Source: a virus
DNA: 27,086 nucleotides
Strand: one strand, 5' to 3'
IMG/VR virus record: IMGVR_UViG_3300031524_000073
Location: 1 to 27,086 of that record
The notes under the pieces: generated by a model
The model's database searches: none
The model's input: the letters and a program-made list of their open reading frames with translations, nothing else
Told to the model about the DNA's origin: nothing
Position numbers and translations under genes: made by a program
Part shown: one piece after another, positions 15,136 to 21,792 of the stretch
How positions within the stretch are numbered: the stretch's first letter is position 1
How the letters are laid out: every line of letters starts with the position of its first letter

Positions 15136-16579
15136 TCTTGTTCTCCGAAAACCAAGCCAGATTTAAACCTAATGATTCAGCTAGTTTTTTATCACTTGCT
15201 AATTCTTTTAATTGCTGCTCGGGCTCATACCCTTGCTCTCTGATATAGTGAGAGAGGGAAAAAAATCCATTGCTGAGCCCCTCTGCCATGCTCTCGATCT
15301 CTGCTTTTGGATCAATCATCTCGCGCCTGGGAGGGGTGTAAGAGAGGGTCACATCTGAAGTATCCACCCCAAGGAGTGACACCATTTCTAGAAATTTATT
15401 CATGACGGGTTGAATCCAGCCTGGAATAAATGTAACCCATTGATAGCTTTGAACCGTCCGATGAAACTCAAGCCATCCCATCCTGGCGGATGAAAAATTT
15501 ACTTGAGAATAATCATTGCTCAGTGCCTCAAATGAAATCCCTAAACCTGCTGCAATTTCTCTGATGCAAGCCCTCATGTAATCAGGGTAATTGGGGGCAT
15601 CAGGAGGGTTATTAAAAACAATATCTTTCCCAAACGGCAGGTATTCAATCATTCCAGGCTGTACTTGCTCCAAATAATCTTCATCTTTGGAGGCAACACT
15701 GTCTAACTGTTCGTTTACGTCCCTGATAAAACCTGCGTAACATGCGCTGAGTTTCTGGCGGCTGAGCTGAGCAAAAGAATACTGATCCAGGTCACGTAAT
15801 TTTAAAGCCACACAAGTCAGTTTCGGAATTCCTCTCACCTGGCCAGGTCTTTCGACTTGAAAACAATGCACAATGTCTGAGGCTGGAATTCGAATCGAAC
15901 CTACGGTAAATCCATTAAATAAAAATCCTCCTGGATGATTGCGGTACAACCAGTAGGCTTGAGGTTTTCCAATCTCTTCGATTGTCGTTTGAGTTGGATC
16001 GTTAGGCTTAGCAAATTCAATTCCCTGACAAACTAATCCTGTTTCAAAATACCCCTCTTTGTAGGGGTCAATAAAATCAGCCTCCAGTGAATAAAGCTTA
16101 AGAGGCATCGGTTTACGGAGGTAAACAAACTTCATTAGAGATTCGCCTGCCTCAAGCATGGATCTAAAATGCAAAGCTTGAAGTCCGTAAAAATCCAGTC
16201 TTCCTGAATAATCACACTCATCGATAAACCTTTTTAAATGATCTTCAATCTTTTGCCTCTTTAATGTGCTCTCACAATGGATTTTAGGAACAATGCCTGC
16301 TCCAATTACATTACTCGTCAGAACATCCAGTCCACGCCTAGCAATGGCATTATTCCTGACTAGATCTCGGCTGCGGTCTCTCAAAGTGGAAAGATAAAGC
16401 TTAGTTTCTACAATAGAACTGGATTTAGGTGCGTACCATCCCTTCGTTTTATCCGAGAAGCTTGCAGCCTCATACCGCCTGGTCTGAAGTTTTTTACCCT
16501 GGAGCCTGGCGCGTGCTTCTTTACGATTCACCGCTTTTGAAAAAATTCCTGCTATCGAATCAAATGCACGCCCTATCAT
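15056..16579 (-). CDS. portal protein, lambda gpB family
   Basis: A 507-aa portal of the lambda type. Diagnostic stretches are YLSTLRDRSRDLVRNNAIARRGLDVLTSNVIGAGI (about 63-97, split here as RSRDLVRNNA and VLTSNVIGAGI), GESLMKFVYLRKP, DIVHCFQVERPGQVRGIP (about 233-250), and EALSNDYSQVNFSSARMGWLEF (about 346-367). The dodecameric portal is the DNA entry pore. It starts directly after the gpW-like stop (TAG-ATG), with AAGGG about 8 nt upstream, and its last 80 nt overlap the protease-capsid gene. Confidence 0.93.
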   Translation of the reverse strand: MIGRAFDSIAGIFSKAVNRKEARARLQGKKLQTRRYEAASFSDKTKGWYAPKSSSIVETKLYLSTLRDRSRDLVRNNAIARRGLDVLTSNVIGAGIVPKIHCESTLKRQKIEDHLKRFIDECDYSGRLDFYGLQALHFRSMLEAGESLMKFVYLRKPMPLKLYSLEADFIDPYKEGYFETGLVCQGIEFAKPNDPTQTTIEEIGKPQAYWLYRNHPGGFLFNGFTVGSIRIPASDIVHCFQVERPGQVRGIPKLTCVALKLRDLDQYSFAQLSRQKLSACYAGFIRDVNEQLDSVASKDEDYLEQVQPGMIEYLPFGKDIVFNNPPDAPNYPDYMRACIREIAAGLGISFEALSNDYSQVNFSSARMGWLEFHRTVQSYQWVTFIPGWIQPVMNKFLEMVSLLGVDTSDVTLSYTPPRREMIDPKAEIESMAEGLSNGFFSLSHYIREQGYEPEQQLKELASDKKLAESLGLNLAWFSENKNADTQTGNSNQNQKKDERGWRGKEAG

Positions 16580-16783
16580 CTAAAGGCCCTTCTCAACACG
16601 GGGATAAAATTGCCGTTTTGGTTCTTTAGATGATAGGTAGCGTGCAATTTGATTCCTGAGCTTGATCAGCTCATTTAAGGAGTGGAAAGAGATTGTTTTT
16701 TCACCAAAAGACACACTGCGGACACCGCTTGCTAAAGCTTGATCGAGTCGTTGCAGATTTTCTTTGGTAAACCCAATCTCCAT
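16580..16783 (-). CDS. gpW-like head-tail joining protein
   Basis: A 67-aa protein, MEIGFTKENLQRLDQALASG at the start and FHSLNELIKLRNQI at about 33-46. The L-x-x-L-x-x-A-L-A-S-G-x-x-x-V pattern followed by a strand pair and S-x-x-E-L-x-x-L-x-x-x-I helix is that of lambda gpW, a small alpha/beta connector needed to finish the head. Lambda gene order (terminase, W, portal B) is kept here, except that brnTA lies between terminase and W. No in-frame change or truncation. Confidence 0.8.
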   Translation of the reverse strand: MEIGFTKENLQRLDQALASGVRSVSFGEKTISFHSLNELIKLRNQIARYLSSKEPKRQFYPRVEKGL

Positions 16784-16854
16784 AATTTATGGTTACATCA
16801 AGAATAAAAAAGAGGGTATTCAACAAAATGTGAGACCCCCCTTATTATTTTTAC

Positions 16855-16883
16855 TTGCTATTGTATATACAATGCGGTATCCT
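16855..16883 (+). promoter_or_regulatory. brnTA promoter with a palindromic operator
   Basis: Candidate -35 TTGCTA (16855-16860), 17-nt spacer, -10 TATCCT (16878-16883). The spacer contains the perfect 12-bp palindrome TTGTATATACAA (16861-16872), well placed for autorepression by BrnA. A transcript starting 6-7 nt after the -10 would begin at about the ATG of brnT (16890), i.e. leaderless. The promoter match is only partial (4 of 6 in each box). Confidence 0.5.
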
Positions 16884-16889
16884 GTATTT

Positions 16890-17168
16890 ATGCATTTTGA
16901 ATGGGACGAAGCCAAGAATCTATTGAACTTTCAAAAGCATGGCATTTGGTTTGAAGAAGCTCAAACCACTTGGGCTGATCCCGCAGCTGAAGAAGTGTTT
17001 GATCCAGACCATAGCGATGATGAAGATAGGTTTTTACGAATCGGGTATTCAACAAAAAATAGGCTACTCATTGTGACGTTTTGTGAAAAGCGGATGAACA
17101 AGATTAGGATTATTAGTGCTAGAAAGGTCACACCTAAAGAGAGGGAGGATTATGAGGAAGGAATATGA
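16890..17168 (+). CDS. brnT: BrnT-family ribonuclease toxin
   Basis: A 92-aa toxin of the BrnT family (type II, RelE-like fold). It shows the family start MHFEWDEAKNLLNFQKHGI, then FEEAQTTWADP, a central DDEDRFLRIGYS and the C-terminal IRIISARKVTPKEREDYEE, which carries the R-x-I-S-A-R-x-A/V-x-x-x-E-R motif. BrnT cleaves RNA and is neutralised by BrnA. I use the ATG at 16890 because the conserved family sequence begins there; an in-frame ATG at 16872 and longer forms add unrelated residues. No Shine-Dalgarno is visible. It lies on the plus strand, opposite all surrounding late genes. Confidence 0.9.
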   Translation: MHFEWDEAKNLLNFQKHGIWFEEAQTTWADPAAEEVFDPDHSDDEDRFLRIGYSTKNRLLIVTFCEKRMNKIRIISARKVTPKEREDYEEGI

Positions 17169-17391
17169 TCTCAAAAGTCTAAAAAAGAGAAAGATTAAAT
17201 CCGATGCTGAAGCAAGTAAAATCGCTACCAGTATCAGACTTGACGGATCTGATGTGGCGGATCTTAAAACGGAGGCGCTCCGAATGGGGATTCCTTACCA
17301 AACCTTAATCGGCAGTATCTTGCATCGATACGTGACTGGTGAGCTCCTTGATCGAAAGCTGGCAACAGAACTGCAATCAGTTCATGGCTAA
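17152..17391 (+). CDS. brnA: BrnA-family antitoxin
   Basis: A 79-aa protein (from the ATG at 17152) with MRKEYDLKSLKKRKIK, then SKIATSIRLDGSDVADLKTEA, a ribbon-helix-helix-type DNA-binding region, and GIPYQTLIGSILHRYVTGEL at the C-terminal side, as in BrnA. It binds and blocks BrnT and represses the operon. The start overlaps brnT by 17 nt and has a GGGAGG site about 4-7 nt upstream, in contrast to the toxin. Its last 15 nt overlap the convergent end of the terminase gene. Confidence 0.9.
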   Translation: MRKEYDLKSLKKRKIKSDAEASKIATSIRLDGSDVADLKTEALRMGIPYQTLIGSILHRYVTGELLDRKLATELQSVHG

Positions 17392-19302
17392 AAGACTCTT
17401 TCTTGATTTTCTTTTGGGCTGAACTTCTTGGGGATCTTCTTTCTCTGGTTTTTGAGATGGGATCTTTAATCCCAGTTCTTCTCTCAGTTTATTCCAGTGC
17501 TCTTTTGAATATCGATCCAACCCATGAAGTGCAGCTGCGGCTCTGGCATAAATTCTGGCGTCCAGTGGTTCATTCCTGATCGATTGATTCCAATTAAACA
17601 CAATCCTGCGCTCTCCCTTAAAAATTTCCTCAACCATTGCTTCGGATGAAACCAGGCCCTTGAAATAGTTTTCCGTGTAATGATCTGGAAACAGGCAATA
17701 ACCAGGCGGTGAAGTTTCACTCGGAAGGGGTTGAGGAAGTTTAAGCCAGGAAAAAAGCTCACCCTTAGCAATGTTGACTCCTACCGGAAAATATTTAGCT
17801 CCACTGGCAACTTTTCCTTTTCTGAGTGTAATATCCACATGCTTGGGAAGTCCTACAATGCTTCTTTGATTTGGATTGCCTTTAACAGCTACCACCTTGC
17901 TTTTAAACTTTCGGCAAAAATTATAAACCACTTGCGTATTATAGCCGCTATCAATGGCTGAAAGAGAAATAGGGATTTGAGCGCCACTCTTTTTTAAGAT
18001 CCATGACCGATTTTGAATGATGTCCGTCAATTGGTTCCATACGTCAGGTTGAGTTGTGTCCCCCATGAGAACGTCGTAGGACAAAGAAAATGAATTTTTT
18101 TCAGATGACCATCCTACGCATTCTAATTCGATTCGATCTGCTTGAATATCCGCGCCTAGTGTGGCAAACAAAATATCATCAATCAGGATGGTTTTGCCCT
18201 CTAAATAGCGATTGGATCGGTTAGAAAGATAGACGTTCTTCCAATCTAAAACCTCTCCCAATGATGACTCAAAACTGAGGCCTAAGCTTGTATTGTGAAA
18301 CACACGCAACATTTCTTCATACTTTTCACAGCGCAAGAAATCTTCCACCACGTCTGAGAATCTCCGCCAAGGAGAATAGAGCTCGCTAATATGAAAACCC
18401 GCATTGCCGTTAAAAGGAGCTCTGGGTTGCCACTTTCCTAAACGCATGAGCTCCATTTTTAAATTTTCATTCCACTCCTTTTGACACTCGACACAGACAT
18501 AGCGAGTCGTGTTTTTAGGGTCCTCCCGCTCATACTTTAAACGCTCAAACTTAAGTTCCTGAAATGCCCCGCAGTGCTGGCAAGGTAAGAGAAAAACTCG
18601 CTGATCACTTTTTAAATATTCTCTTTCAATTCTAGAAATCCCTTTCACCGTGGGAGAACTTACAAAAACTAATTTTCGGTTCCAAAACGTGATCGTTCTT
18701 TTAATCGCAAGAGACAGGGGGTCGCCCTCTCCTTCTGATCCTCCTCCCCCTGCACTGACTGGAAAACGGTCAATTTCATCAGCGAGTAAAATTCGAATAG
18801 GCCTCGATGCTAATTGGGATGGGCTTTGGCTGGTGGAAAGTGTGAGATGACCTCCTGGAAACTTTTTATGCAGCAAGGTATTTGAAGATTCACGACGCCC
18901 TCTAAAGTCTCCAAACAATCGAGATAGAATTTCAGTATCTCGAATTAAAGGAGCCAGCCTGTCCTTGGATACAGATTCACACATGGCAAACGTGGGCTCT
19001 AAAAGCATGATGGGGCCTGCATCTGTAGCACAGAAGTAAGACAATAGATTGAGTTCGACTTCTGTCTTTCCCGTCTGGGAACTCGCTTGGACTGAGATTT
19101 GAGTGACATCTGGCAAGATAGCAACATCCATCATTTCCACTTGATAAGGAATATTCTTCCATCGACCAGGAAGGCTGGATGCTTCTGCGCTTAAGATTCG
19201 ATACTTCTCAGCCCATTCACTGGGCTTGAGAATTTCCGGTTTCTTCGATGTGTTCTGGAGTTTGCGTAAAAGGCTCTGCTGTAAGTTCATCAAGGGCCTC
19301 AT
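17377..19302 (-). CDS. terminase large subunit, lambda GpA family
   Basis: A 641-aa packaging motor/nuclease. N-terminal ATPase: adaptor segment WAEKYRILSAEASSLPGRW (about 30-48), Walker A SSQTGKTE (about 74-81) and Walker B ILLADEID (about 171-178). A CxxC...CxxC zinc-ribbon pair (LLPCQHCG and YVCVECQ) and a C-terminal nuclease region with AIDSGYNTQVVYNFC (about 453-467) and KGNPNQRS follow. All are typical of the GpA type, which makes cos ends. The 3' end converges on brnA (15-nt overlap), and the 5' end overlaps the small-subunit gene by 86 nt. Confidence 0.93.
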   Translation of the reverse strand: MRPLMNLQQSLLRKLQNTSKKPEILKPSEWAEKYRILSAEASSLPGRWKNIPYQVEMMDVAILPDVTQISVQASSQTGKTEVELNLLSYFCATDAGPIMLLEPTFAMCESVSKDRLAPLIRDTEILSRLFGDFRGRRESSNTLLHKKFPGGHLTLSTSQSPSQLASRPIRILLADEIDRFPVSAGGGGSEGEGDPLSLAIKRTITFWNRKLVFVSSPTVKGISRIEREYLKSDQRVFLLPCQHCGAFQELKFERLKYEREDPKNTTRYVCVECQKEWNENLKMELMRLGKWQPRAPFNGNAGFHISELYSPWRRFSDVVEDFLRCEKYEEMLRVFHNTSLGLSFESSLGEVLDWKNVYLSNRSNRYLEGKTILIDDILFATLGADIQADRIELECVGWSSEKNSFSLSYDVLMGDTTQPDVWNQLTDIIQNRSWILKKSGAQIPISLSAIDSGYNTQVVYNFCRKFKSKVVAVKGNPNQRSIVGLPKHVDITLRKGKVASGAKYFPVGVNIAKGELFSWLKLPQPLPSETSPPGYCLFPDHYTENYFKGLVSSEAMVEEIFKGERRIVFNWNQSIRNEPLDARIYARAAAALHGLDRYSKEHWNKLREELGLKIPSQKPEKEDPQEVQPKRKSRKSLLAMN

Positions 19303-19819
19303 GAATAAGATCCGTCAGGATGGATTGAATTTGACCTGGACTCTGAGTGCTGGTCAGTAAATGCGCTGCTTTGGTGGGAATGACAAGAAGCCTGGCTTTA
19401 AACTTTCCTACATAATCACAATAAACACTTTCTGCGTCTTCAATGGGAATGAGCTTTTTTTCTTTCTCTGCATTATCGAGCTCTACCTTTTTTGCGCGGG
19501 CTGAAGCGAGTCTCGTTTCCTCACGTTCACGATTGATCTTGAGTTCATCCAGATTATCATTCCCATAAACATAAACAGCATGAACTGCTTTTTTCAGTGG
19601 ATAGAGCAAGCTATTGAGTGGACCAGGTGTAGACTCAACACTTTCTAACTTTCTTTTCAACGTCACCATCGAAAGATCAGTCAGCACACTTAACTCGGTC
19701 ATGTTTAATTTAATATCTGAAACCCGAAGAAGTTTTGCACGATTCGGATGACCCTCAACACGCCGCTCTTCTGTAAAACTTTCTAAATTTGACACAAAAT
19801 TTAATTCCCTAATATCCAT
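19217..19819 (-). CDS. terminase small subunit, Nu1-like
   Basis: About 200 aa. It has an N-terminal segment with a possible helix-turn-helix (LNMTELSVLTDLSMVTLKRKL, about 37-57), a long coiled-coil-like helix with REREETRLASARAKKVELDN (about 99-118), then EDAESVYCDYVGKFKARLLV and PTKAAHLLTST. This is the layout of lambda Nu1 / phage DNA-packaging proteins that recognise cos and recruit the large subunit. The ATG at 19819 is preceded by an in-frame GTG (19822); the true start is uncertain by one codon and the Shine-Dalgarno is weak. It is the first gene of the late operon. Confidence 0.8.
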   Translation of the reverse strand: MDIRELNFVSNLESFTEERRVEGHPNRAKLLRVSDIKLNMTELSVLTDLSMVTLKRKLESVESTPGPLNSLLYPLKKAVHAVYVYGNDNLDELKINREREETRLASARAKKVELDNAEKEKKLIPIEDAESVYCDYVGKFKARLLVIPTKAAHLLTSTQSPGQIQSILTDLIHEALDELTAEPFTQTPEHIEETGNSQAQ

Positions 19820-19870
19820 CACTTCATGCAGCGCACTATTGCTGCGGTGTTTATTTTTTAACTAAAATAT

Positions 19871-19899
19871 AAAAATAATTATAATATCAACTCAGTCAA
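19871..19899 (-). promoter_or_regulatory. candidate late-operon promoter
   Basis: On the minus strand, TTGACT (19899-19894) and TATTTT (19877-19872) are separated by 16 nt, in a very AT-rich block upstream of the first late gene. An alternative TATAAT (19883-19878) has no good -35. A phage activator might be needed, so the call is tentative. Confidence 0.35.
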
Positions 19900-20151
19900 T
19901 TTAAATTCCTCTTTAACTACCGACACTTAACGTTCCGTATTAATCTATACTTTTTCAGTTCACTATCTACCCCTCGGGTCGTTCTTCCAACCGTGCGGCG
20001 CGTTATAGCGAGAAGGACCCAAGCTTTATTCCTATTTGCTTTGGGCCTGACTACATCTAATGAATGCAGCTTCCAGTTGTCGGTGTGGCTTAAGCCACGG
20101 GTTCAATTAGTCCATGCCAAGGACAGTACATGAACTTCAATCATCTGGGTA

Positions 20152-20168
20152 TTGCACATTTTGTGCAA
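20152..20168. promoter_or_regulatory. 17-bp palindrome TTGCACA-TTT-TGTGCAA, copy 2
   Basis: A perfect dyad; reverse complement of copy 1 in the spacer. The arms extend outward with GGGT on the left and ACCC on the right, giving a nearly 23-bp dyad with a one-base offset. It lies 13 bp upstream of the -35 of the DUF4160 operon. The location suggests regulation of that promoter or of the divergent late promoter further left. Confidence 0.6.
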
Positions 20169-20181
20169 CCCCTGATCGCTC

Positions 20182-20210
20182 TTGACAAGTAGTACCATAT
20201 AAGATACTAT
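20182..20210 (+). promoter_or_regulatory. promoter of the DUF4160/HTH operon
   Basis: TTGACA (20182-20187), 17-nt spacer, TACTAT (20205-20210): a consensus -35 and fair -10. The spacer holds TAGTA and the -10 holds TACTA, so an inverted repeat overlaps the promoter and could be an operator for the HTH partner. The predicted start at about 20217 is 4 nt from the ATG at 20221, so the mRNA would be leaderless. Confidence 0.6.
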
Positions 20211-20220
20211 CTTTATATCA

Positions 20221-20430
20221 ATGGGTAAGCACCGAAGAGGAAACTACGTGTTTGTAAGCTGGATCGGAGATCATGGCAATCATGTTCATGTGTACAAAGA
20301 TGGTCGCTTGTTGGTGAAATGGAATATTGATGCCTGGTGCGAGGAGCCTGGATCGGGCAAAGCATCGAGTCAAATTAAACGCTTGCTCAGAGAGTTGAAG
20401 GATGAAGGGAAAATCGGTTATGCGCATTAA
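20221..20430 (+). CDS. DUF4160-family small protein, probable toxin of a TA-like pair
   Basis: A 69-aa protein with the DUF4160 core: GNYVFVSWIGDHGNHVHVYKD (residues 7-27), where the His21-x-His23-x-Tyr pair and preceding acidic DH are the conserved features, then a helix with SSQIKRLLRELKDEGKI. DUF4160 genes are typically next to a DUF2442/HTH gene in toxin-antitoxin-like pairs, but the biochemical activity is not established. The ATG has no ribosome-binding site and lies close to the predicted transcription start. The downstream gene overlaps by 29 nt. Confidence 0.75.
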   Translation: MGKHRRGNYVFVSWIGDHGNHVHVYKDGRLLVKWNIDAWCEEPGSGKASSQIKRLLRELKDEGKIGYAH

Positions 20431-20887
20431 AAAAGTCATCGCTAACAATAAGAAAAAAGTTTTTGAAATCACTGTTGGCAAACAGGTCTACGAATTCCCT
20501 TACTCTCGTCTCACGCTTAAACCTAGCGATGTAGATGGAATTATCAAAGTCTATCCTGATCCTGAAATTGGATATAACGGATTTACCTATCAACTTGCCT
20601 CTAATAAAGAGAACACGATCGTGATGGATCAGGTCTTAGAATATCTCAAAGATCCTGAATATTATCGCAATATGATGCTTTTTAAAATGACGATTGAAGC
20701 TCAAAATCGAATGAAAAAGCTTGCTGTGAGTAAACGAGAAATTACTAGACGCATGGGTACCACTCCTACTCAGTTCTATCGTCTTATGGATCAGACCAAC
20801 ACCCATAAGACAATTGATCAGATGGTAAAACTTCTAGCTGCACTTGATTGCTCAGTACAGATTAAGTTTACTGATTGGGCGGCATGA
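20402..20887 (+). CDS. two-domain HTH protein, probable antitoxin partner of DUF4160 protein
   Basis: 161 aa (or 155 from the ATG at 20420). The N-terminal part (about 7-60) has KKVFEITVGKQVYEFPYSRL, resembling DUF2442-type beta domains. The C-terminal part has an XRE-like helix-turn-helix: VSKREITRRMGTTPTQFYRL (about 109-128), then NTHKTIDQMVKLLAALDC (about 132-149), a common layout for antitoxins. It is the likely repressor of its own operon. AAGGG about 10 nt before 20420 favours the later start. No terminator follows immediately. It could also bind the repeated 17-bp palindrome; untested. Confidence 0.75.
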   Translation: MKGKSVMRIKKVIANNKKKVFEITVGKQVYEFPYSRLTLKPSDVDGIIKVYPDPEIGYNGFTYQLASNKENTIVMDQVLEYLKDPEYYRNMMLFKMTIEAQNRMKKLAVSKREITRRMGTTPTQFYRLMDQTNTHKTIDQMVKLLAALDCSVQIKFTDWAA

Positions 20888-20960
20888 AATTAATAAAAGG
20901 GCCAAGGTTTCAACCGAGACCCTTTTCCTCATTGCACGAAAATGACAATATACAAACTTT

Positions 20961-20973
20961 AACCGTTTAGGTA
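20961..20973 (+). promoter_or_regulatory. MqsA-like operator upstream of mqsRA
   Basis: AACCG-TTT-AGGTA matches the known E. coli MqsA operator pattern AACCT-TTT-AGGTT at 8 of 10 half-site positions. It directly abuts the 17-bp palindrome copy 3. Operator function is inferred. Confidence 0.45.
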
Positions 20974-20990
20974 TTGCACAAAATGTGCTA
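20974..20990. promoter_or_regulatory. 17-bp palindrome TTGCACA-AAA-TGTGCTA, copy 3
   Basis: The same dyad as copies 1 and 2 with one change in the right arm (TA instead of AA at the end). Flanking GGTA and TACC extend the dyad. It lies 13 bp upstream of the mqsRA -35, the same spacing as copy 2. Confidence 0.6.
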
Positions 20991-21003
20991 CCATATTTAA
21001 CTA

Positions 21004-21033
21004 TTGACATCTAATTCATCATATGGTTAATAT
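21004..21033 (+). promoter_or_regulatory. mqsRA promoter
   Basis: TTGACA (21004-21009), 18-nt spacer, TAATAT (21028-21033). The predicted transcription start falls at about the ATG at 21040, so the message is probably leaderless. Confidence 0.55.
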
Positions 21034-21039
21034 ATGTAT

Positions 21040-21348
21040 ATGGTGAATTTACCATTAACTACCTTAAGCCAGATTCAAACCTGTGCGACTACTGGTAAGG
21101 TATCCTTCACCTACAAAGCATTAAGAGAACTGGCTTTGCTTGAGCTAGGCCTAGATGAAGCGGATGTCTGCGATATCCTAAAAAGCCTCAAAGCTTCTGA
21201 CTTCATCGAGCGAAAAAGATCCAAGCTCAGTGAGGAATGGCTTTATATTTTTAAGTTTTATGTTGATCGCACGCTTGTTTATTTGAAACTTATTTTAAGA
21301 GAGGATTGCATTATTATTTCATTCCACGAGGACCACCCCCATGACTAA
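21040..21348 (+). CDS. mqsR: MqsR-family mRNA interferase toxin
   Basis: 102 aa from the ATG at 21040 (an extra in-frame ATG is at 21034). The pattern follows E. coli MqsR: N-terminal TLSQIQTCATTGKVSFTY, LGLDEADVCDILKSLKASDF (about 37-56), then TLVYLKLILREDCIIISFHED (about 78-98), which matches the conserved V-Y-L-K-I...S-F-x-E end with the Tyr of the active region. MqsR cuts mRNA at GCU-type sites and is blocked by MqsA. The residue equivalent to the last catalytic Lys is His here. No Shine-Dalgarno is seen. Confidence 0.85.
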   Translation: MVNLPLTTLSQIQTCATTGKVSFTYKALRELALLELGLDEADVCDILKSLKASDFIERKRSKLSEEWLYIFKFYVDRTLVYLKLILREDCIIISFHEDHPHD

Positions 21349-21781
21349 GAAAACAAATAAAAAACTCAATTCCCCTTCAAACAAGTGCCCTGAGTGTGGA
21401 ACTTCTATGAAAGAAGCTACGGGTAAACTCAGCTTTCCAGTCAACGGGGAAGAGATTTCCGTTTCAGGACTTACTTTTCTTAAATGTCAGAAATGTCAGG
21501 AAATGATTCTAAGGCTGGATGAATCTAGAAAACTCAGGGAACAGGCGATTGAACTCTATCGGAAGAAATACCATCTTCTTTCAGGCGATGAGATCCGATC
21601 ATTGAGAGAAAGAAATGATCTGACTCAAGCTCAATTTGCTAGTCTCCTCCGCTTAGGAGTCAACACCATTTCTCGATGGGAATCAGGGAGAAATGTTCAA
21701 ACTTCAGCCATGGATGTATTATTAAGATTGATTCGTGATGTCCCTGGTACTTTAGCTTATCTTCAAGAATTGGCTGCTTAA
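21341..21781 (+). CDS. mqsA: MqsA-family antitoxin
   Basis: 146 aa. N-terminal zinc-binding Cys pairs C16-x-x-C19 (CPEC) and C49-x-x-C52 (CQKC), then a linker helix and an XRE helix-turn-helix at about 81-128 with NDLTQAQFASLLRLGVNTIS and WESGRNVQTSAMD. This two-domain layout is exactly that of MqsA: the N-domain binds toxin, the C-domain binds the operator. It overlaps mqsR by 8 nt and has a GAGG site about 9 nt upstream, unlike the toxin. A strong hairpin follows 12 bp after the stop. Confidence 0.9.
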   Translation: MTKKTNKKLNSPSNKCPECGTSMKEATGKLSFPVNGEEISVSGLTFLKCQKCQEMILRLDESRKLREQAIELYRKKYHLLSGDEIRSLRERNDLTQAQFASLLRLGVNTISRWESGRNVQTSAMDVLLRLIRDVPGTLAYLQELAA

Positions 21782-21792
21782 AATAATCAAAC

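Larger units (their letters stand above)
19823..20181. other. intergenic regulatory region upstream of terminase; possible cos
   Basis: No gene is seen in about 360 bp. The content is an AT-rich late-promoter block (19860-19910), an imperfect 10-bp inverted repeat GGGTCGTTCT / AGAAGGACCC (19976-19985 and 20011-20020, one mismatch) that brackets the G+C-rich CCGTGCGGCGCG (19991-20002), a perfect 14-bp palindrome GTGGCTTAAGCCAC (20085-20098), and the 17-bp palindrome copy 2 (20152-20168). Because lambda-type terminases bind and cut cos just upstream of Nu1, the G+C-rich dyad is a candidate cos region. This is inference only. Confidence 0.35.

Noticed and set aside
14303-15166. plus-strand Ser-rich frames opposite the capsid fusion linker
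   Set aside because: Serine/Phe runs are the complement of Glu/Lys-rich coding DNA; no start signals.
19823-20220. tRNA remnant (GGTTCAATT-like segment near 20099)
   Set aside because: No acceptor, D or anticodon stems could be paired around it.
20218-20593. two minus-strand frames opposite the DUF4160/HTH pair
   Set aside because: They overlap two plus-strand genes with recognisable domains and a consensus promoter.
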